Shown here: positions 11,658 to 23,709 of the stretch, in pieces
How positions within the stretch are numbered: position 1 is the stretch's first letter
How the letters are laid out: the number at the start of each line of letters is the position of its first letter
Assembly (NCBI RefSeq): GCF_030272615.1
Contig: NW_026729297.1
Span: forward strand, 47,001-111,000
DNA length: 64,000 nt
Reading direction: 5' to 3'
DNA from: Cryptomeria japonica
Taxonomy: Eukaryota; Streptophyta; Pinopsida; Cupressales; Cupressaceae
The notes under the pieces: model-generated
Database searches by the model: none
Seen by the model: the letters and a program-made list of their open reading frames with translations, nothing else
What the model was told of the DNA's origin: nothing
Position numbers and translations under genes: made by a program

Positions 11658-11929
11658 TGTTATTGCTAAACAAATATGAAGATGAATCCCCTAAAAAATG
11701 TGGTGTCACTAGTTCATAGCTCTAGTCAAAAGTGATTCAGCTTTGGCCCATTACCAAGCAAATAAAAACTAAAAAAATTCCATGTTTCACTATCACTAAA
11801 TTTTTTTTTTCAAAATAATTAGCTAACAAAATTGTTAGGTAAACTTGTCAATTAAAAAAAATAAGATTAGACTTACGCTAAATAAAATTAGACTCATGCT
11901 ATGAAATGGATTCTAAACATGGTTAAACA

Positions 11930-12825
11930 TTACATGTTGTATGTTACTAGATTGAATTGTGTTTGAGTTTTTATAACAATATTTTAGATCACACTCTATG
12001 ATCCGTCATTGGAATACAAGAGAGCGAAGAGTGACAAACAATTATTATTTATAGATTAGGATCAACTTAAAAAGGGGACGAAGGATGGGAGGTGGCATAT
12101 AACTCAAAGCAAAGGGAGAGAATTAGAAAAAGGAAGAGAAAAGTGGCAAAGAGGGAAAATTTGATAAATAAAAGAAGAGAGGGATAGTAGGAAGAAGCAA
12201 AAGTAAAGGTAGGAAAAAAATACTAAATGTAGAACAAGCTTAGAAGGTACATGAAAATAAACAATTTGAATTAGTGATAATAATAAAATTCAAATGAGAA
12301 ATAAAATATTAAAATGACATAAACTAATGAGCGAATAAACATGAGAAAATTGTTAATACCATATTACAATGTAATATTATCTGTATTAAAAATATAATAA
12401 TTATTTATATATTATAATAGGAACAAATTAACTTATAATATCAATATGCTATTATACTAAATGTAGTTTGCAATATATTATCCATATAACATATTATAAT
12501 ATGCATTAATAATATATAATCTATCTATTATATTTGGAAACTAGAGATATTATATTATAACAAAAAATACTAGAACATGAAATAAAACTTAATATTGAAA
12601 CTATTGTCACATTTTTCTTCTTTTTTCTAATTATCTCCTTTGGCTTTGACCTACATGCCACCTCCCATCGTCCCTCCCTTTTATAAGTTGATCCTAGTTG
12701 TAATTGATCATTTTTTTGTCTCTTTTAGTTCTTTTGTATCTTCATGATGTATCATGAAGTATGATCCAAAATGTTGATAAAATACTCAAACATAATTTAA
12801 TCTAAAAAATACAACAAAAAAATTA
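11930..12825. mobile_element. Foldback / long-TIR element (MULE-like MITE)
   Basis: Arms of about 210 bp (11930-12146 and 12617-12825) are inverted copies by eye. Anchors are GATGGGAGGTGGCAT near 12085 and its complement near 12660, AGGATCAACTTA near 12058 and its complement near 12694, and TGTTTGAGT near 11960 and its complement near 12784. The centre is AT-rich with no frame. Mutator-like elements and foldback elements have arms of this length. No clear target-site duplication was found, so the exact ends are uncertain. Confidence 0.65.
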
Positions 12826-13324
12826 TAGATTGTGGAAATCTGATATCATTAATAGTTAAACATTTTATTTTTATTCATCTAAAAAAATTATATTTTGTTT
12901 ATCATCACATTAATTTTATTGACAACATAATCTCATATAAAAAATTTATCAAGATTCTTTAAAAAACAAGGACAACTATAATCTTTCTTTCAAGGACCAT
13001 GGCACAACTCCCTTATCTACAAACTATTTTTATCAGTATAGCCCAATGCATTTAGTGGTCACAAAAGGTAACTATAACATGCTATCCTAGATAAATTCTC
13101 CTCGCCCCATCATCTACTGAAGGCTCTGAGCTAACACTTTAGCCAAAGAGCACGTAAACAGTGTATTTGGCATAAAAAAGACAACTTTAGGGACAAAAAG
13201 TAGTTGATAATAACTTCAAAAGACAACTTAACAGAAAAAAAAAGTGATAGCATTTCGGATGTCTGACAATAAACTATCCAGATTTCTCTCATATTTATTT
13301 GTAGATACGCCAGACATTAGTGCA
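12826..13324. other. Intergenic, no gene seen
   Basis: AT-rich sequence with no frame, repeat pair or RNA gene that I can support. Confidence 0.5.
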
Positions 13325-14015
13325 AAGCATTTCAACAATAATGCTTTTTTAACATCCGAAAACATTTTAAGAATAATATTGTTGTGCGGTTTAAAACATC
13401 TGAAAACATTTTAAGAATCATATTGTTGTGCAGTTTTTGTTACAAATGCAATCATGTCACGGTGTCACAGTACAGTTGAATGGCTATCAATTTTTTCTTA
13501 TTGTAGACGAAAAGTTGAAATAGAAATTACGAAAGTGAACTTAGTGCATTATTTAAATCGATTCGACAGGTGCGGTTTTCTTTACTTCCAGGCCTCCCCA
13601 AATGCAACGATATTAAACTACATTAGTAAATTGTTTAAATAGACTTTTCCCGTTCCCGTAATTGAGAATCACATTATTTAACACTTAATCCTTATCAAAA
13701 TTTAAATGTAAACAACAAATATAAAATTGAAGAGGCATGGAATAATTTGTTAACAGTGTGGGAAGTACTCATCAGCACTAAGACGCAAAATCCATCAAAA
13801 ACGATTCATTATTGTAATATGACACCATCTACAATATGACAATACGATAATACACAGAAAAGCTTCTAGTATTCACCGATAACAACATTTCTAAGGAATT
13901 CATGTCTCCCATCATCAGCGAAACCATCATGTAGTAGACAATACTACTATGGATGAGTAGAATCTAAACCACCTCTCCTTTACATAGGGTCTATATATTT
14001 TCCACGATTGGCTAC

Positions 14016-14135
14016 CTGTAACAAGAACGAAAAGAAAACTTAATCAGCAAAGCAGCCTAGCAAAATTTTGTACGATTACAAACATATCCAAGCGATGGAA
14101 ATGTAAAGTGAGTAAAAACAGAACCGTGAACTTAC
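14016..14135 (-). other. 3'-UTR intron of copy B
   Basis: GTAAGT donor at 14135 and a TTACAG acceptor at 14016, in the same place as in A and C relative to the ancestral stop. It is about 30 bp longer than theirs. Confidence 0.6.
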
Positions 14136-14170
14136 AAAATATCTAATGAGTAGGATGAGGTGGAGGAGAC

Positions 14171-14818
14171 TTATGCATGAGAGGAGGATTGTAGTGTCCA
14201 TGCTTTGCTGGGGGAGCCTGGCTTGGGAGGAGATTTCTTCAAGGGAGGATGGAGTTGGCCATAGGGATTGAAGATGGGGAAGCCTGGCTTGTGAAATGGA
14301 GGAGTAAGAGGAGGATGAGGTTTTCCATGGGAGAAAGAAGTGGGGCGCTCATTGATGGTATGAGGAGGCACCTTACCGTGCACTGGTGGAGGCTTGGGAA
14401 TGACTGGTGGTTTAACTTTGGGATGGGAAGGAGATTGATGAGCACTAGGGGGAGAAGAGAAGTGACCATCTTTCATGGGATGTTTCTTTTCAAATGGAGG
14501 CTTGTGAAGTGGAGGTGGCTTTGGAATAAATGGAGAAGAGTAGTGTGGCTGTGGCTTAGGAAGTGGAGGAGGCTGAACGCCTTTCATAGGAGGCTTCTTC
14601 TCAAATGGGGGCTTGTGAAGGGGTGGAGGCTTTGGAATAAAGGGAGAAGGATGGTGTGGTTGTGGTTTGTGAAGTGGCGGGGGAAGTGTAGGAGGGTGAG
14701 CTTCTGGTAAAGGCTTTCCATTGTGATGGAAGGGAGGCAATGGTCTCTCCGATGAACACACTGACACAAATGCCAACAAGACGATAAGTAAAAGGGAATG
14801 ATGAAGAGCCATCGCCAT
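14171..14818 (-). CDS. Proline/histidine-rich secreted protein, copy B
   Basis: 215 codons from ATG 14818 (MAMALHHSLL), the first ATG after the TATA box. A longer in-frame start upstream would read through the TATA box itself and is rejected. Signal peptide (LLLIVLLAFVSVCSS), then about 190 residues of Pro/His/Lys-rich sequence, including a 37-39-residue unit present twice (PSPFIPKPPPLHKPPFEKK). This resembles extracellular proline-rich cell-wall proteins; function is inferred from composition. The C-terminus is odd: a net 5-nt loss near 14215 relative to A and C replaces the family tail (KHGHY..SPPPHPT) with about 15 unrelated residues. The old tail and its stop (14143-14145) remain in another frame. 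It may be expressed with a new tail or be an early pseudogene. Confidence 0.75.
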   Translation of the reverse strand: MAMALHHSLLLIVLLAFVSVCSSERPLPPFHHNGKPLPEAHPPTLPPPLHKPQPHHPSPFIPKPPPLHKPPFEKKPPMKGVQPPPLPKPQPHYSSPFIPKPPPLHKPPFEKKHPMKDGHFSSPPSAHQSPSHPKVKPPVIPKPPPVHGKVPPHTINERPTSFSHGKPHPPLTPPFHKPGFPIFNPYGQLHPPLKKSPPKPGSPSKAWTLQSSSHA

Positions 14819-14856
14819 TGTTGGTGGTGAATTGAAATGGTGCAAGGGTTGAAGAG

Positions 14857-14864
14857 TATTTATA
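14857..14864 (-). promoter_or_regulatory. TATA box of copy B
   Basis: TATAAATA on the minus strand, 39 bases from the ATG, conserved in A and C. Confidence 0.75.
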
Positions 14865-14990
14865 CACAACCAAGTGAACCCAAGGGCAGTGGAAAGGTCG
14901 AGTTCAAACGTGCTACGTGTTGATGCTCAACCGCTCATTTTATAACTCTTGGTCCGCAACAAACAAATATAAAAGAAGACTAATGGTTAT

Positions 14991-14997
14991 ACGTGGC
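14991..14997 (-). promoter_or_regulatory. G-box/ABRE-like ACGTGGC, copy B promoter
   Basis: Same TATACGTGGCGT block as in A and D, about 127 bp upstream of the TATA box. Confidence 0.45.
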
Positions 14998-15569
14998 GTG
15001 AAGGACAGAAAAGAGGAAGACGTTCTCACATGTTGAGGCAAATCGCTGAAACACCACGAAAAGGAGAGTGAACGTATGGCCATGGGAAAATACAAAAGGG
15101 TTGGATCCGCCTACAACAACGTTTAAAAAACATGTAATTGAATATCTTATATTTTGAATCTTTTTACTTTAGCTTTCAAATATTGAATCGGGATGCTTTC
15201 CTTTGTTCAAAAAGATTTTTATGCTCGCACAACCTTTTCTGGACGGATTATTACCACACTTACGTTGCACTAATTCTTTATGCGCGCCTTCATTAATAAA
15301 ATTTTATTCCCTTCATCGTACTTCACCTCGTAGTCTCATACTGAAGGAGCTAAAGCAAGTCATCGAGAGGTTTGAGACTGTCTGCTAAGGGCTTATCTAA
15401 ATTAAAAGAATCGGGGCCATCCTTCAGTTTTTTCTAAGGTATAAAATGTATATACACAGTATAATTAATAAGTTGAAATTTAAATTAATCAAAAGATAAA
15501 ATTTGAATATTTATTGGAGGTTGTTATCTTAGTTGCTTCTTGTACTATGTGTTTTTCTCTTGTCATACC

Positions 15570-16010
15570 ACATTTAGCTTTTAATGGCCTTGGTCAGCCT
15601 CAGCCCAATAGTTGATGCCAGTGTTGGAGCTTTGTCAATGGGCGACCGTGACACCCTAAAACAAATAACCTTGTAAGTTTGTCCCAAAGGTATTGCACAA
15701 GGTATCTCTTCTAGTAACGCTGATGTTGTCTTGTGTGTCCAAGACTTTGATAGCTCATGCGAATGGCTTGAGAAATTTATCTTAATAGGTTACTTTGTGG
15801 GTAGGGTTCCACCTGAAAGCATGTTGTGTGATTGGGTTGCCAAAGCCTAGGCCCGTAATGGGGTCTGACTTGATGGTGTTCACAATCTCCCCAAGTGCTT
15901 TTTTTTTTTTCTGTTTTGTTTTTTCAATCCCACCATGTCGAGGGTCTCCTTTGTCATGGGCCCTAGTTTGTTTGGTCTTCCTTGCTTGTTTTTCAGCCAT
16001 GGTCATGAGA
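15570..16010 (+). pseudogene. Possible LINE ORF1 (DUF4283-type) relic
   Basis: Conceptual reading in broken frames gives CEWLEKFILIGYFVGR followed by PPES..CDWV. This resembles the G-(K/Y)-F-x-G-R-x-P..W signature of the N-terminal domain of plant LINE ORF1/gag-like proteins. Stops and shifts interrupt it and a T-run (15899-15910) splits it. Recognition rests on one motif. Confidence 0.35.
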
Positions 16011-16029
16011 ATTTACTGTCTCAGATGAC

Positions 16030-18320
16030 AAAAAGAAAAAGGTCTTAGTTTTGATTGAGTTCCTTGGTCTCCCTTTGCATGAGGATAATAGACAATAAGG
16101 GCTTGCTGAAGAATTCTAGAAGGGTATAGTCTACTACAATGTTCATTAAAATACAATGACAACTTACAAATAGAGATGAGATTGGTCTCAACCATAAGCA
16201 TTATAATCGTAGTCAAATTCAAAGGATAGTCTTTTGAAAATCTATTCTGAAAGGCCTTTGTAGATTAGTTGAGAGAATTGCAATTGGTAAAGGTGGGTAA
16301 TGAGTAGGATTTGCAACCAATGATCATTTACAAACAAAGATAGGTCATTTTGCATTCATTTCTTTCTTATTGCAGAGTACAACAAATTTTCCTATGCATC
16401 AATGATGAAGAAATACAAATAAAGGTAAAGATGCAATCTTAAAAAATACATTCTAAAGAGGACAAATCTACTAACAAAGACCTTTATAGTGAAAATAAGT
16501 CATCTAAAAGTAATGACCCCCATAATTCAATATCAAAGAGTCTTAGGCATAGTCATAGATTCTAAGGCCAATACCAAAACAAGAAATCATTATCAAAAAG
16601 CAATTGAAGAATAGTCCCTAGTTTGCATGAAGAAAGCAACTTCAAAACTTAGAACCATAGCGCTACCATTATAAATGCTTGACAAAACATAAAGGTTCAT
16701 GATAGTACTGAGTTGCCAAAGTGCTAAGAAAAGGTTAAATTTTTTAACAGGCAATTACGGTGTATTGAAAATGGAAAAGTCATAAAGGATAGTTATATGA
16801 ATAATGAGATAGGGTTATTTATGAGTCATATGCCCAAGGCATGTTGCACAGAAGGAGGGTAGTCATATAAAGGTCTCAAAACTTAATAAAAGAGAGGTAG
16901 TGGAAGACAATCAAAGGAGGAAGCAATTCAATGATTGATGTAGATATGCAATGCTAGTCTATGGAGAGAAAGTGCATAATTTAGGCACAAGATAGTCAAA
17001 GGAAGATCCCTACATGACAAGAACAAAAAGTATAGATCAAGGAACCCTTTAAAGAGATAGAATAACATCATGAGGATTTGGTGGTCAAAGAGATCTATGA
17101 AGGAAATAAAAGATTTCAAATAAGGGGAGATTGACACCACAGTTAATAGTGAACCGAGAAGATACATACAGATCATAGAGGATACTTTTCCTTTCAGATC
17201 ATAGGGCAAGGCAATAAATTTGCAGTCATTGCAATTATCTCTTCAATGGAAGTATCTATAAGGGCTTCTGATAGTCTATATCTTGGTGGAAGGACATTGA
17301 GAGGGTAAAGAACATGAAGATAGTGGAAGCATAATAGGGAGTTTGCATGAAGATGAAAACAAAATACAATCAATGATAGCATTCCCTTCTAAGATTAGGC
17401 CTTCGAGTCACACAAGAGATGCAATCACAAATGAAAGCATAGAGAAGGGTTTTGAGAGATATATCAATTACAAGAGAAAAAAGAATTGAAAGAGTCTTGA
17501 TTGTCTTGATTACATAGAGACATCTCCTCGTGATTCTCCTTGTTCTATGCCTCCGATATTGGTAGCTATTCAATCACCTCCACCTACTAGTTTGACAGAG
17601 ATTTTGGCTTATTCGAATGTTACCTCAGATTCTCTTCAGCAAGTTCTTCCTTGTCCTCTTGATGAGCGAGATATCATATTATCAAAGATTTATCATTTGT
17701 TTGTTGAATCTCTCCTTGATCATGATGACAACATTGAGGACACTTGCCATCTCTCCAATGTCACCTCACATCGAGATGCATATTCTTTTGGTTTGGATTC
17801 TCTTGTTCTCTCTTAGCCACTCCATGCTATTATCTTTCCACATTCTTATTCACATCCAAAAAAATCGCACACTTCAGTGGTCACTGTTCTTGAGTCTTGT
17901 ATGGCAAATTTGCAGTCCAAAATTAGATTGGAGAAATATGAGTATTTTTTAGAACCATTCATTTTGATTCCTTCATACATTTCACTTGAGTGGGAAACCA
18001 GTAGTTTAATAGCTCGAGGTTTCTATCTTCCAAAAGGAAGAGGCATCATTTGTTAGAAAGGAACCTACTATAGAATTCACCATGCTACATTTTGTACTGG
18101 CATTCTTTCTTTTCTTTGTGGAGACACAATTGGGTATTTATCCTATATTTTCATTTTCATTTTCACTTTATGTGAGACCTTCTTGGGGTGAACGATGTTA
18201 CAACATAGAAGATTCCATGCAGAGTTAGTGTATTTTTGTAGGGGGGGTTTTGTTCCCACTAGCTTTTCCTTCTTTCCTCTTTTCTCCTTTATTCTCTAGT
18301 CTCCTTAGTTAGACTTACGG
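16030..18320. other. No recognised gene; one unassigned 89-codon frame
   Basis: The only notable frame is 17547-17816 (+), a 89-residue acidic, Ser/Leu-rich stretch without a known motif. Downstream DNA (18180-18320) becomes pyrimidine-rich and ends in a purine tract before the LTR. This may be the worn internal region of the LTR element beginning at 18326, but no pol motif is visible. Confidence 0.4.
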
Positions 18321-18325
18321 GGAAG

Positions 18326-18757
18326 TGTTAGAATAATCTACAAACTTGATTTATCAGTTTTTTTTAGATAATAAGTACCGCAACATGTTTTTATTTATTC
18401 TTTAGGGGAAGTTGCTATTGCATCTTGCTTTATCTATGATTTATTATTAAAAACTATTGATTGCTTGGTTTATAAGTTAATTAAGGAAGACATCAAGACA
18501 TCAAGATTTCAATCTATTGTTTCTAGATTTGTGGCTTTCCTCTCTTCTTTATTCCAAATCTTCCCCTTCTTTTCCTCTATTTTATACTTTCATAAAGGCT
18601 CTATATATTGTAAGTAATTCATGTAAATTAATTAATGAGTTAATGAAATAGTTTTAATCTCATTATTTCTCTCAAGATTTCTATCTATTTTGTAGGTTTA
18701 CTTCTTTCTTTCTACCTAGATCTTATTATGTTGTGTAGGTTTAGATAAACTTTTACC
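18326..18757 (+). repeat. LTR flanked by purine tract and primer site
   Basis: Starts TGTTAGAATAATCTAC right after CTTACGGGGAAG, a polypurine-tract-like sequence. Near 18635-18680 it carries a polyadenylation-type stretch. Directly after it comes TGGTATCAAAACGCC (18758-18772), a Met-tRNA primer-site match. Purine tract on the left and primer site on the right would be expected if two internal regions share one LTR. The right edge is approximate. Confidence 0.45.
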
Positions 18758-18772
18758 TGGTATCAAAACGCC

Positions 18773-19323
18773 AATTTTACAGATCTTATACAATGATCGA
18801 TATATAATATTTTGGTCTATGGAATGAGCTAGGAGAATGTGACACTCCATTTCATCTTTGGAAGCAATACAAATTATTGATAATGGCATTAGAATTTCCA
18901 GATTGAAAGTGTCTCCAAATAAATGTGGAGGAAAAGATATAAAGGCATCCAAAAATATGGGGTATCACGTATTTATTTACTACATGGAACTGATTTTTTT
19001 AATGCTATGAATGACCTGTTCTTGTAAATGTATTGGTTATTTGATAGTTCTTCCAAGTGATGAAAAGGATGTTTGTATAACTTTTGAAGAGACAAAAGGA
19101 TAGATATTACCATACTCCACCATTTCATGTAGCCATGATAGAGATATAGTCCATGCCATAGACCACCATTCGTGAAGGCACATTGAGCATTGTAGATTGT
19201 AGGATCTTTGCTAATAAGGAAAAACACAAATCAATCCATGATAGATACAAAGGAAATCTAGGATAGTGATGTTGAAGAGATGCACCCTAAGGAAACTCTT
19301 CTTCAATATATTTTATTGTCCAT
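18773..19323. other. Putative LTR-element internal fragment
   Basis: Follows the primer-site match. Only short broken frames, and no domain recognised. It is interrupted at 19324-19328 by the next element. Confidence 0.3.
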
Positions 19324-19328
19324 CTATC

Positions 19329-20231
19329 TGTTGGAATTCAAGAACACTAAGAGGGGGGTGAATCAGTGTTCTACCAGAATGATCAATTTTAACCTTATTA
19401 AAACATGCATACACTAACCAGTATACCAATACATATAGAATTGAAAAAAGTAAAGCAACCAATAGGCCAATCACATAAATGAATACCGTAACACACAAAA
19501 TTATACATGGAAAAACTCAAAGAGAAAAAACCAAGGTGATTTGTGACCCATAATATCAATCCACTAGCCATATGAAGAGATATTACAAAATATAGGGGCA
19601 TGCACTTGTGGGAAGGCTTACAGCCTCTGCACACTGCTCAATCACAAAAGGAGCCTCATTGACCACATACAAATCTAGACTAAAATCCGAAGAAATGATT
19701 GAACTGCAAAGATAGCTCCAGTTAAGCTCTATTTGTTCTGGTCTGAAACCCTAACCCCTACCCGAATAACCCTTACATAAGTATCCTCACATACATGATA
19801 TATTTCGCATCTCCTTTGCATTCCATGACCTTACGCTCTCTTCTATGGTATTTCAAAATGATCTAATTAACTGACCTATATACCCTTTACAATTCATCAT
19901 GCCTTGTGTCAGCTTACAAAGATAATTACAAAATGAATATACATGTCAACTAGATAACATAAATACATGAATATTAAAAAAATTGCTAATGCTGAATCCA
20001 AAAGATGTCGACCTCCAATATCAATAGCCTTAGTCTAAACCATGATGGCTTGCATTGTCGGTAATCAAAGAAATCTATCCAACCTGCTGGTGTCAGTGCC
20101 AATATCAGTGAAGTGACTATGAAGTGCATGTCGGTACACAATTGAACCAAAATATGAAGTTAGAACAAGTTACCATGTTGCCATCAATGACAACATATTC
20201 AAACCAACCAATTGAGTGTCAATTGCCAACA
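19329..20231 (-). repeat. 3' LTR of the pol-less element
   Basis: 903 bp, starting TGTTGGAATTC and ending GCCAACA on the plus strand. Aligns along its length with 25225-26433, apart from the SINE in the latter and a few small gaps. Confidence 0.9.
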
Positions 20232-20233
20232 AT

Positions 20234-20245
20234 CTTCCCCTTTGG
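20234..20245 (-). other. Polypurine tract, with a second copy upstream
   Basis: CCAAAGGGGAAG on the minus strand, next to the 3' LTR. A second, cleaner tract (CAAAGGGGGAGT) lies at 20414-20425, and both follow a GATGxCAAAGGGG context. Confidence 0.7.
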
Positions 20246-20511
20246 CATTGATGGCAATACTCATGTGAAAAATGATCATGGTTTCCATCTGTCGGTTTCA
20301 TCCTGAACCTGCTCCCCCTAAGCTGAATATCCATCAATACAAAATACTCCATACCTCCATAATTTTTCACCTATACTCCCCTATACTTTCTTTTTCTTTT
20401 TCACATCTATATCACTCCCCCTTTGACATCAATGCCATCAAAAATACCAAAAAGTATCAAAAATCAGGATGAAGAATGAAAGACCGCACAATGAATATGT
20501 CCCAAAATATC

Positions 20512-23500
20512 TTACCAAAATTGAATGTATTTGAAAATATCTGGATACGCCTTCTCCAAAATCTCTAGATAGGTATCCCAACTAGATTTGAAGGTGTCGA
20601 AAATAGATACAAGTCCATTTAGCATATGGGCAAATGACTCTTTCTCATTAAGCTCTGCTAGTGTGGTCTTACCAACCAGATCTATACACTCCTTCTTATG
20701 TACACTTAATGAATCCAACCAAACACTCACCAAACCTCTAAGACTTCTGACTCTCCTTGTGATTTTATCTTTTTCTTTCTCAAGAGAAAAAACTTTGGGC
20801 TTCCAAAACCAAAATCTAGCCATCTATAGATGTAGTTAATGAAATCAATCCATCAAAAGAATTGGCTATACCTGCAATCTCCTCCTAAATATCCTTAATC
20901 TTTTTATCTGACTCAACTGTGAGCAAACCTGTATTACAACATACTCTATAGAAATTAGTACACTACCTCAATCCATTATCTATCAATCTCAACTTTTCAT
21001 TTATCTTCTTCCTCTCAGAGTCAATCACTTGATCAAATGTAGCTCTCTTTGCCTGTTTGAACCTCTCTAGTGCTTGTTGGTTTGATATCTACTGCAAGGA
21101 TTGAAAATCCTTTGAAATGTGCTATGTGATTGTCTTAAGCTTGTTGGATGGGCTCGCTTCTCTGTCAAACTTGCACTCCAAGACTAGTCTATGCAAAACA
21201 GTGATAGACTAGTCAATAACACATTTATCCATAGATCCCTCCTTCAACATTTTTTGTGCAACCATCATCATGAGTTCAGTATAACTCATCTTAGTTATTC
21301 TTTTCTTTTCAACCTGTGAGGTGTCAATTAACAACAATGATGGACTTACTACTGGTTCCTTGCTGGATTCCCTTTTCTTCTCTTCTAATTTTTTAACCTT
21401 TATAGCTTCCTCACTTGCACCAGTGGCTTCACCACTTGGTGCAATCTTAGTAACTATCAGTTCCTTCCTAGGAACTATAACCTCATCCTTTACATTTGTA
21501 TCCGGAGGACTATTGTCCTCAACATTAGTAACTTGTACATTATCAACCTTTACACTCTTTGCATCTACCGATATCTCAACATTTTCCTATACATTTGTAA
21601 CTACAGGGGACTCAATATTTACTATCTTAACGTTTTTCAAAACTGGGAGTGAAGTACCCATTATACCTTTACCTTTCCCTTCAATCGGGATGTCTGTAGT
21701 ATCTGTCTTAGGTTCCGGTGAAGTATAAAAACCATGACTCTTCACATAACTTAACCCATGCCTTGTGTATCTCCTCGATTATCTCATTTAATCTACCTAA
21801 CAAAAGATTGATTATTCTATGCTTGTTGTTAAAGATTTTTCTATCTGCAACCTCAAGTGTCTTGTTCATCTCCTTTGGAGCAATAGAAAAACAACAGATA
21901 AAAACTCTTGAATCTTTATATACCTATCCTCTTGCATTTTCGATAGTCTTCTAGAATCTAAAATGTCATACAATAATGTCGGTATTGGTCTTCAATTTCT
22001 AACAAGGCTTTCTTATATGTATATCCAAATACAACAAAACTGCTTCCTCTACTTCTCTTTGTTCATCATTATCTAAATGTTCATAATAAAATTGTACATT
22101 CTTTAACATGCCATCTTTAGTAATTTCATCAACTAAATCTGCACAAGTCTTTGGTGGAATGATAGTTACATTACCAAATTCAATTGATATCAATGTTATC
22201 CTTCTTCTTTCTCCTTCTAGTACCGGATGCGGCTGAAGGTGTTTCTTTTGATGCTCTTCTCTATGCCGGTATCCTGATAGTGACTTTCCTAACTGGTTAC
22301 TTCTTAGCTTCTGCCTTGGTCTCTTAATGTTTATTCCTCAATACCCTTTTGAATGCCAGGGGTGTGTCATCCTCAGATGCAGATTCTACTGCAATAGGCT
22401 CAATGAATATTTCTAGTTCTTTCCTCTTCCTCCCTTTCTTTGAGACAACATCAATCAATGTCTTGATGTCTTATGAAACATTTTCAACAAATTTACTTGC
22501 CTTGCCCTCATTCTTCTCTCTCTTCTTTCGGTTGCAATCAGCTTCAACCTCTTGCATCTTCTACCTAGAAGTGCCAAAGGTTTTTTATAGTTTCATCTAC
22601 CAATGCATCAATTAGAATTTGTGCGTAAGCATCAAGAATCTGTGCATCAACTTCATAACCCATTTCCACAATCCAAATCTTTCGGGGCCTTACAGCTTCC
22701 ATCAAAGTTTCATCTTTCTTGACCATGAAGCATATGTCGGTTGAGTACTTCTCAACAATGTACTTTGGAACCCTTATCCTAGAATTCATAGCCTTTTCAA
22801 ATGCTTTATTGTAACCCCACACTTTGTCATCTCTTTGAGTATCCAATGTAGCAATTGACTGTTTTAGTTGCCTCCCTACTGGGATATTGAATGCCCATTA
22901 TCTCTTCCCAAAACTGGGAGTCTCATTGATGAAAAATAGCCTTAAATAGACAATTAGGTTACCATACCGAAATGTTCCTTTCTTTTCTCCTTTAATTTTT
23001 CATAGGTTAATCAACAATTCATCCAACATCCAACCACATAGATCTAACTTATCATTCTCCCTCATCATTTTATAAGCTGCATAAATGCAAGAGATAGAAA
23101 CATAATTCAATCAGTTTCATTGTGTTACCTTGTATCTGATGATCATGCTTCCGAATCTGATGTCTATATCGGTGATAGTACTGATCCTCATTGACCGCTT
23201 GTTTGATGTTGTATCGGTAATCTTGTTGACCTAATCATTTGAAACTTTCTTCTCCGGACATTGTCCAACATGTGGTAAATCGATGATTACCTTGATGTCC
23301 TCCTGTGTAATCTTATATAGTATATCCAACCAGATAAATTCTCCATGCACTCTTCTCAAACATACCTAATAATTTCCTCTTCCAATTCTAGAATATCTAG
23401 AATGCTGGTAAACCCTAATTCCACAATATGCTTGTATTTGGGCTTAATCTTTCCAGAATCTCCCATTATCTCATTCATGTACATGCTCTTAATATCAATC

Positions 23501-23709
23501 ATTCCTAAATCCTCAATATGACAGTGAATATAACCTCTTACATCTTCGACATACACGACTCCTTCTGGGACATGGGAAAAAGCTCCAACTGAATCATCTA
23601 GGGTAGCAACATGCGGATATCGCTTGAAAATCAGCCTGGGATGGTCCTTGATCTCAACAAAAGTTAGATTTGTAGCAAAGATAGGTATAGATGATGATCT
23701 TGCTTCCAT
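20512..23709 (-). pseudogene. Long second ORF of the pol-less element, unknown function
   Basis: A broken coding region of roughly 1,000 codons, read from ATG 23709 (MEARSSSIPIFATN) to a stop at 20512. Open pieces are 23356-23709, 22565-22846, 21999-22193 and 20512-20823; between them the frames shift and carry stops. Visible traits are an N-terminal globular-looking region, a middle with IVEKYSTDICFMVKKDETL, a Lys/Glu-rich stretch near 21380 (KKLEEKKRESSKEP) and a helical end (EKEKDKITRRVRSLRGLVSVW). No retroviral enzyme or envelope motif is present. About 170 bp of non-coding-looking sequence separates it from the zinc-knuckle gene. It could be a captured host gene or an element-specific accessory protein. 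I do not recognise it. Confidence 0.6.

Larger units (their letters stand above)
13325..15130. repeat. Duplicon B (proline-rich gene and flanks)
   Basis: The left flank (AATAATGCTTTTTTAACATC, ACATTTTAAGAATCATATTG, GTTTTTGTTACAAATGC) matches C near 29910-30000 and D near 60070-60170. The right flank ends near 15130, after GGTTGGATCCGCC. Inside, 13346-13440 holds a local tandem duplication of about 52 bp ending TTGTTGTGC(G/A)GTTT. Confidence 0.85.

Noticed and set aside
14249-14710. Plus-strand 153-codon frame rich in Trp/Arg/Gly
   Set aside because: Mirror image of the proline-rich gene on the other strand. Pro codons read in reverse give Trp/Gly/Arg; the same occurs at 3453-3731 and 30618-30998.
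14171-14869. Longer reading frame of copy B starting at 14869
   Set aside because: It runs through the TATA box and likely transcription start; the first ATG downstream (14818) begins the signal peptide.
17547-17952. Overlapping plus-strand frames of 89 and 111 codons
   Set aside because: Neither shows a known domain. Two overlapping frames of similar length in pyrimidine-rich DNA suggest chance.
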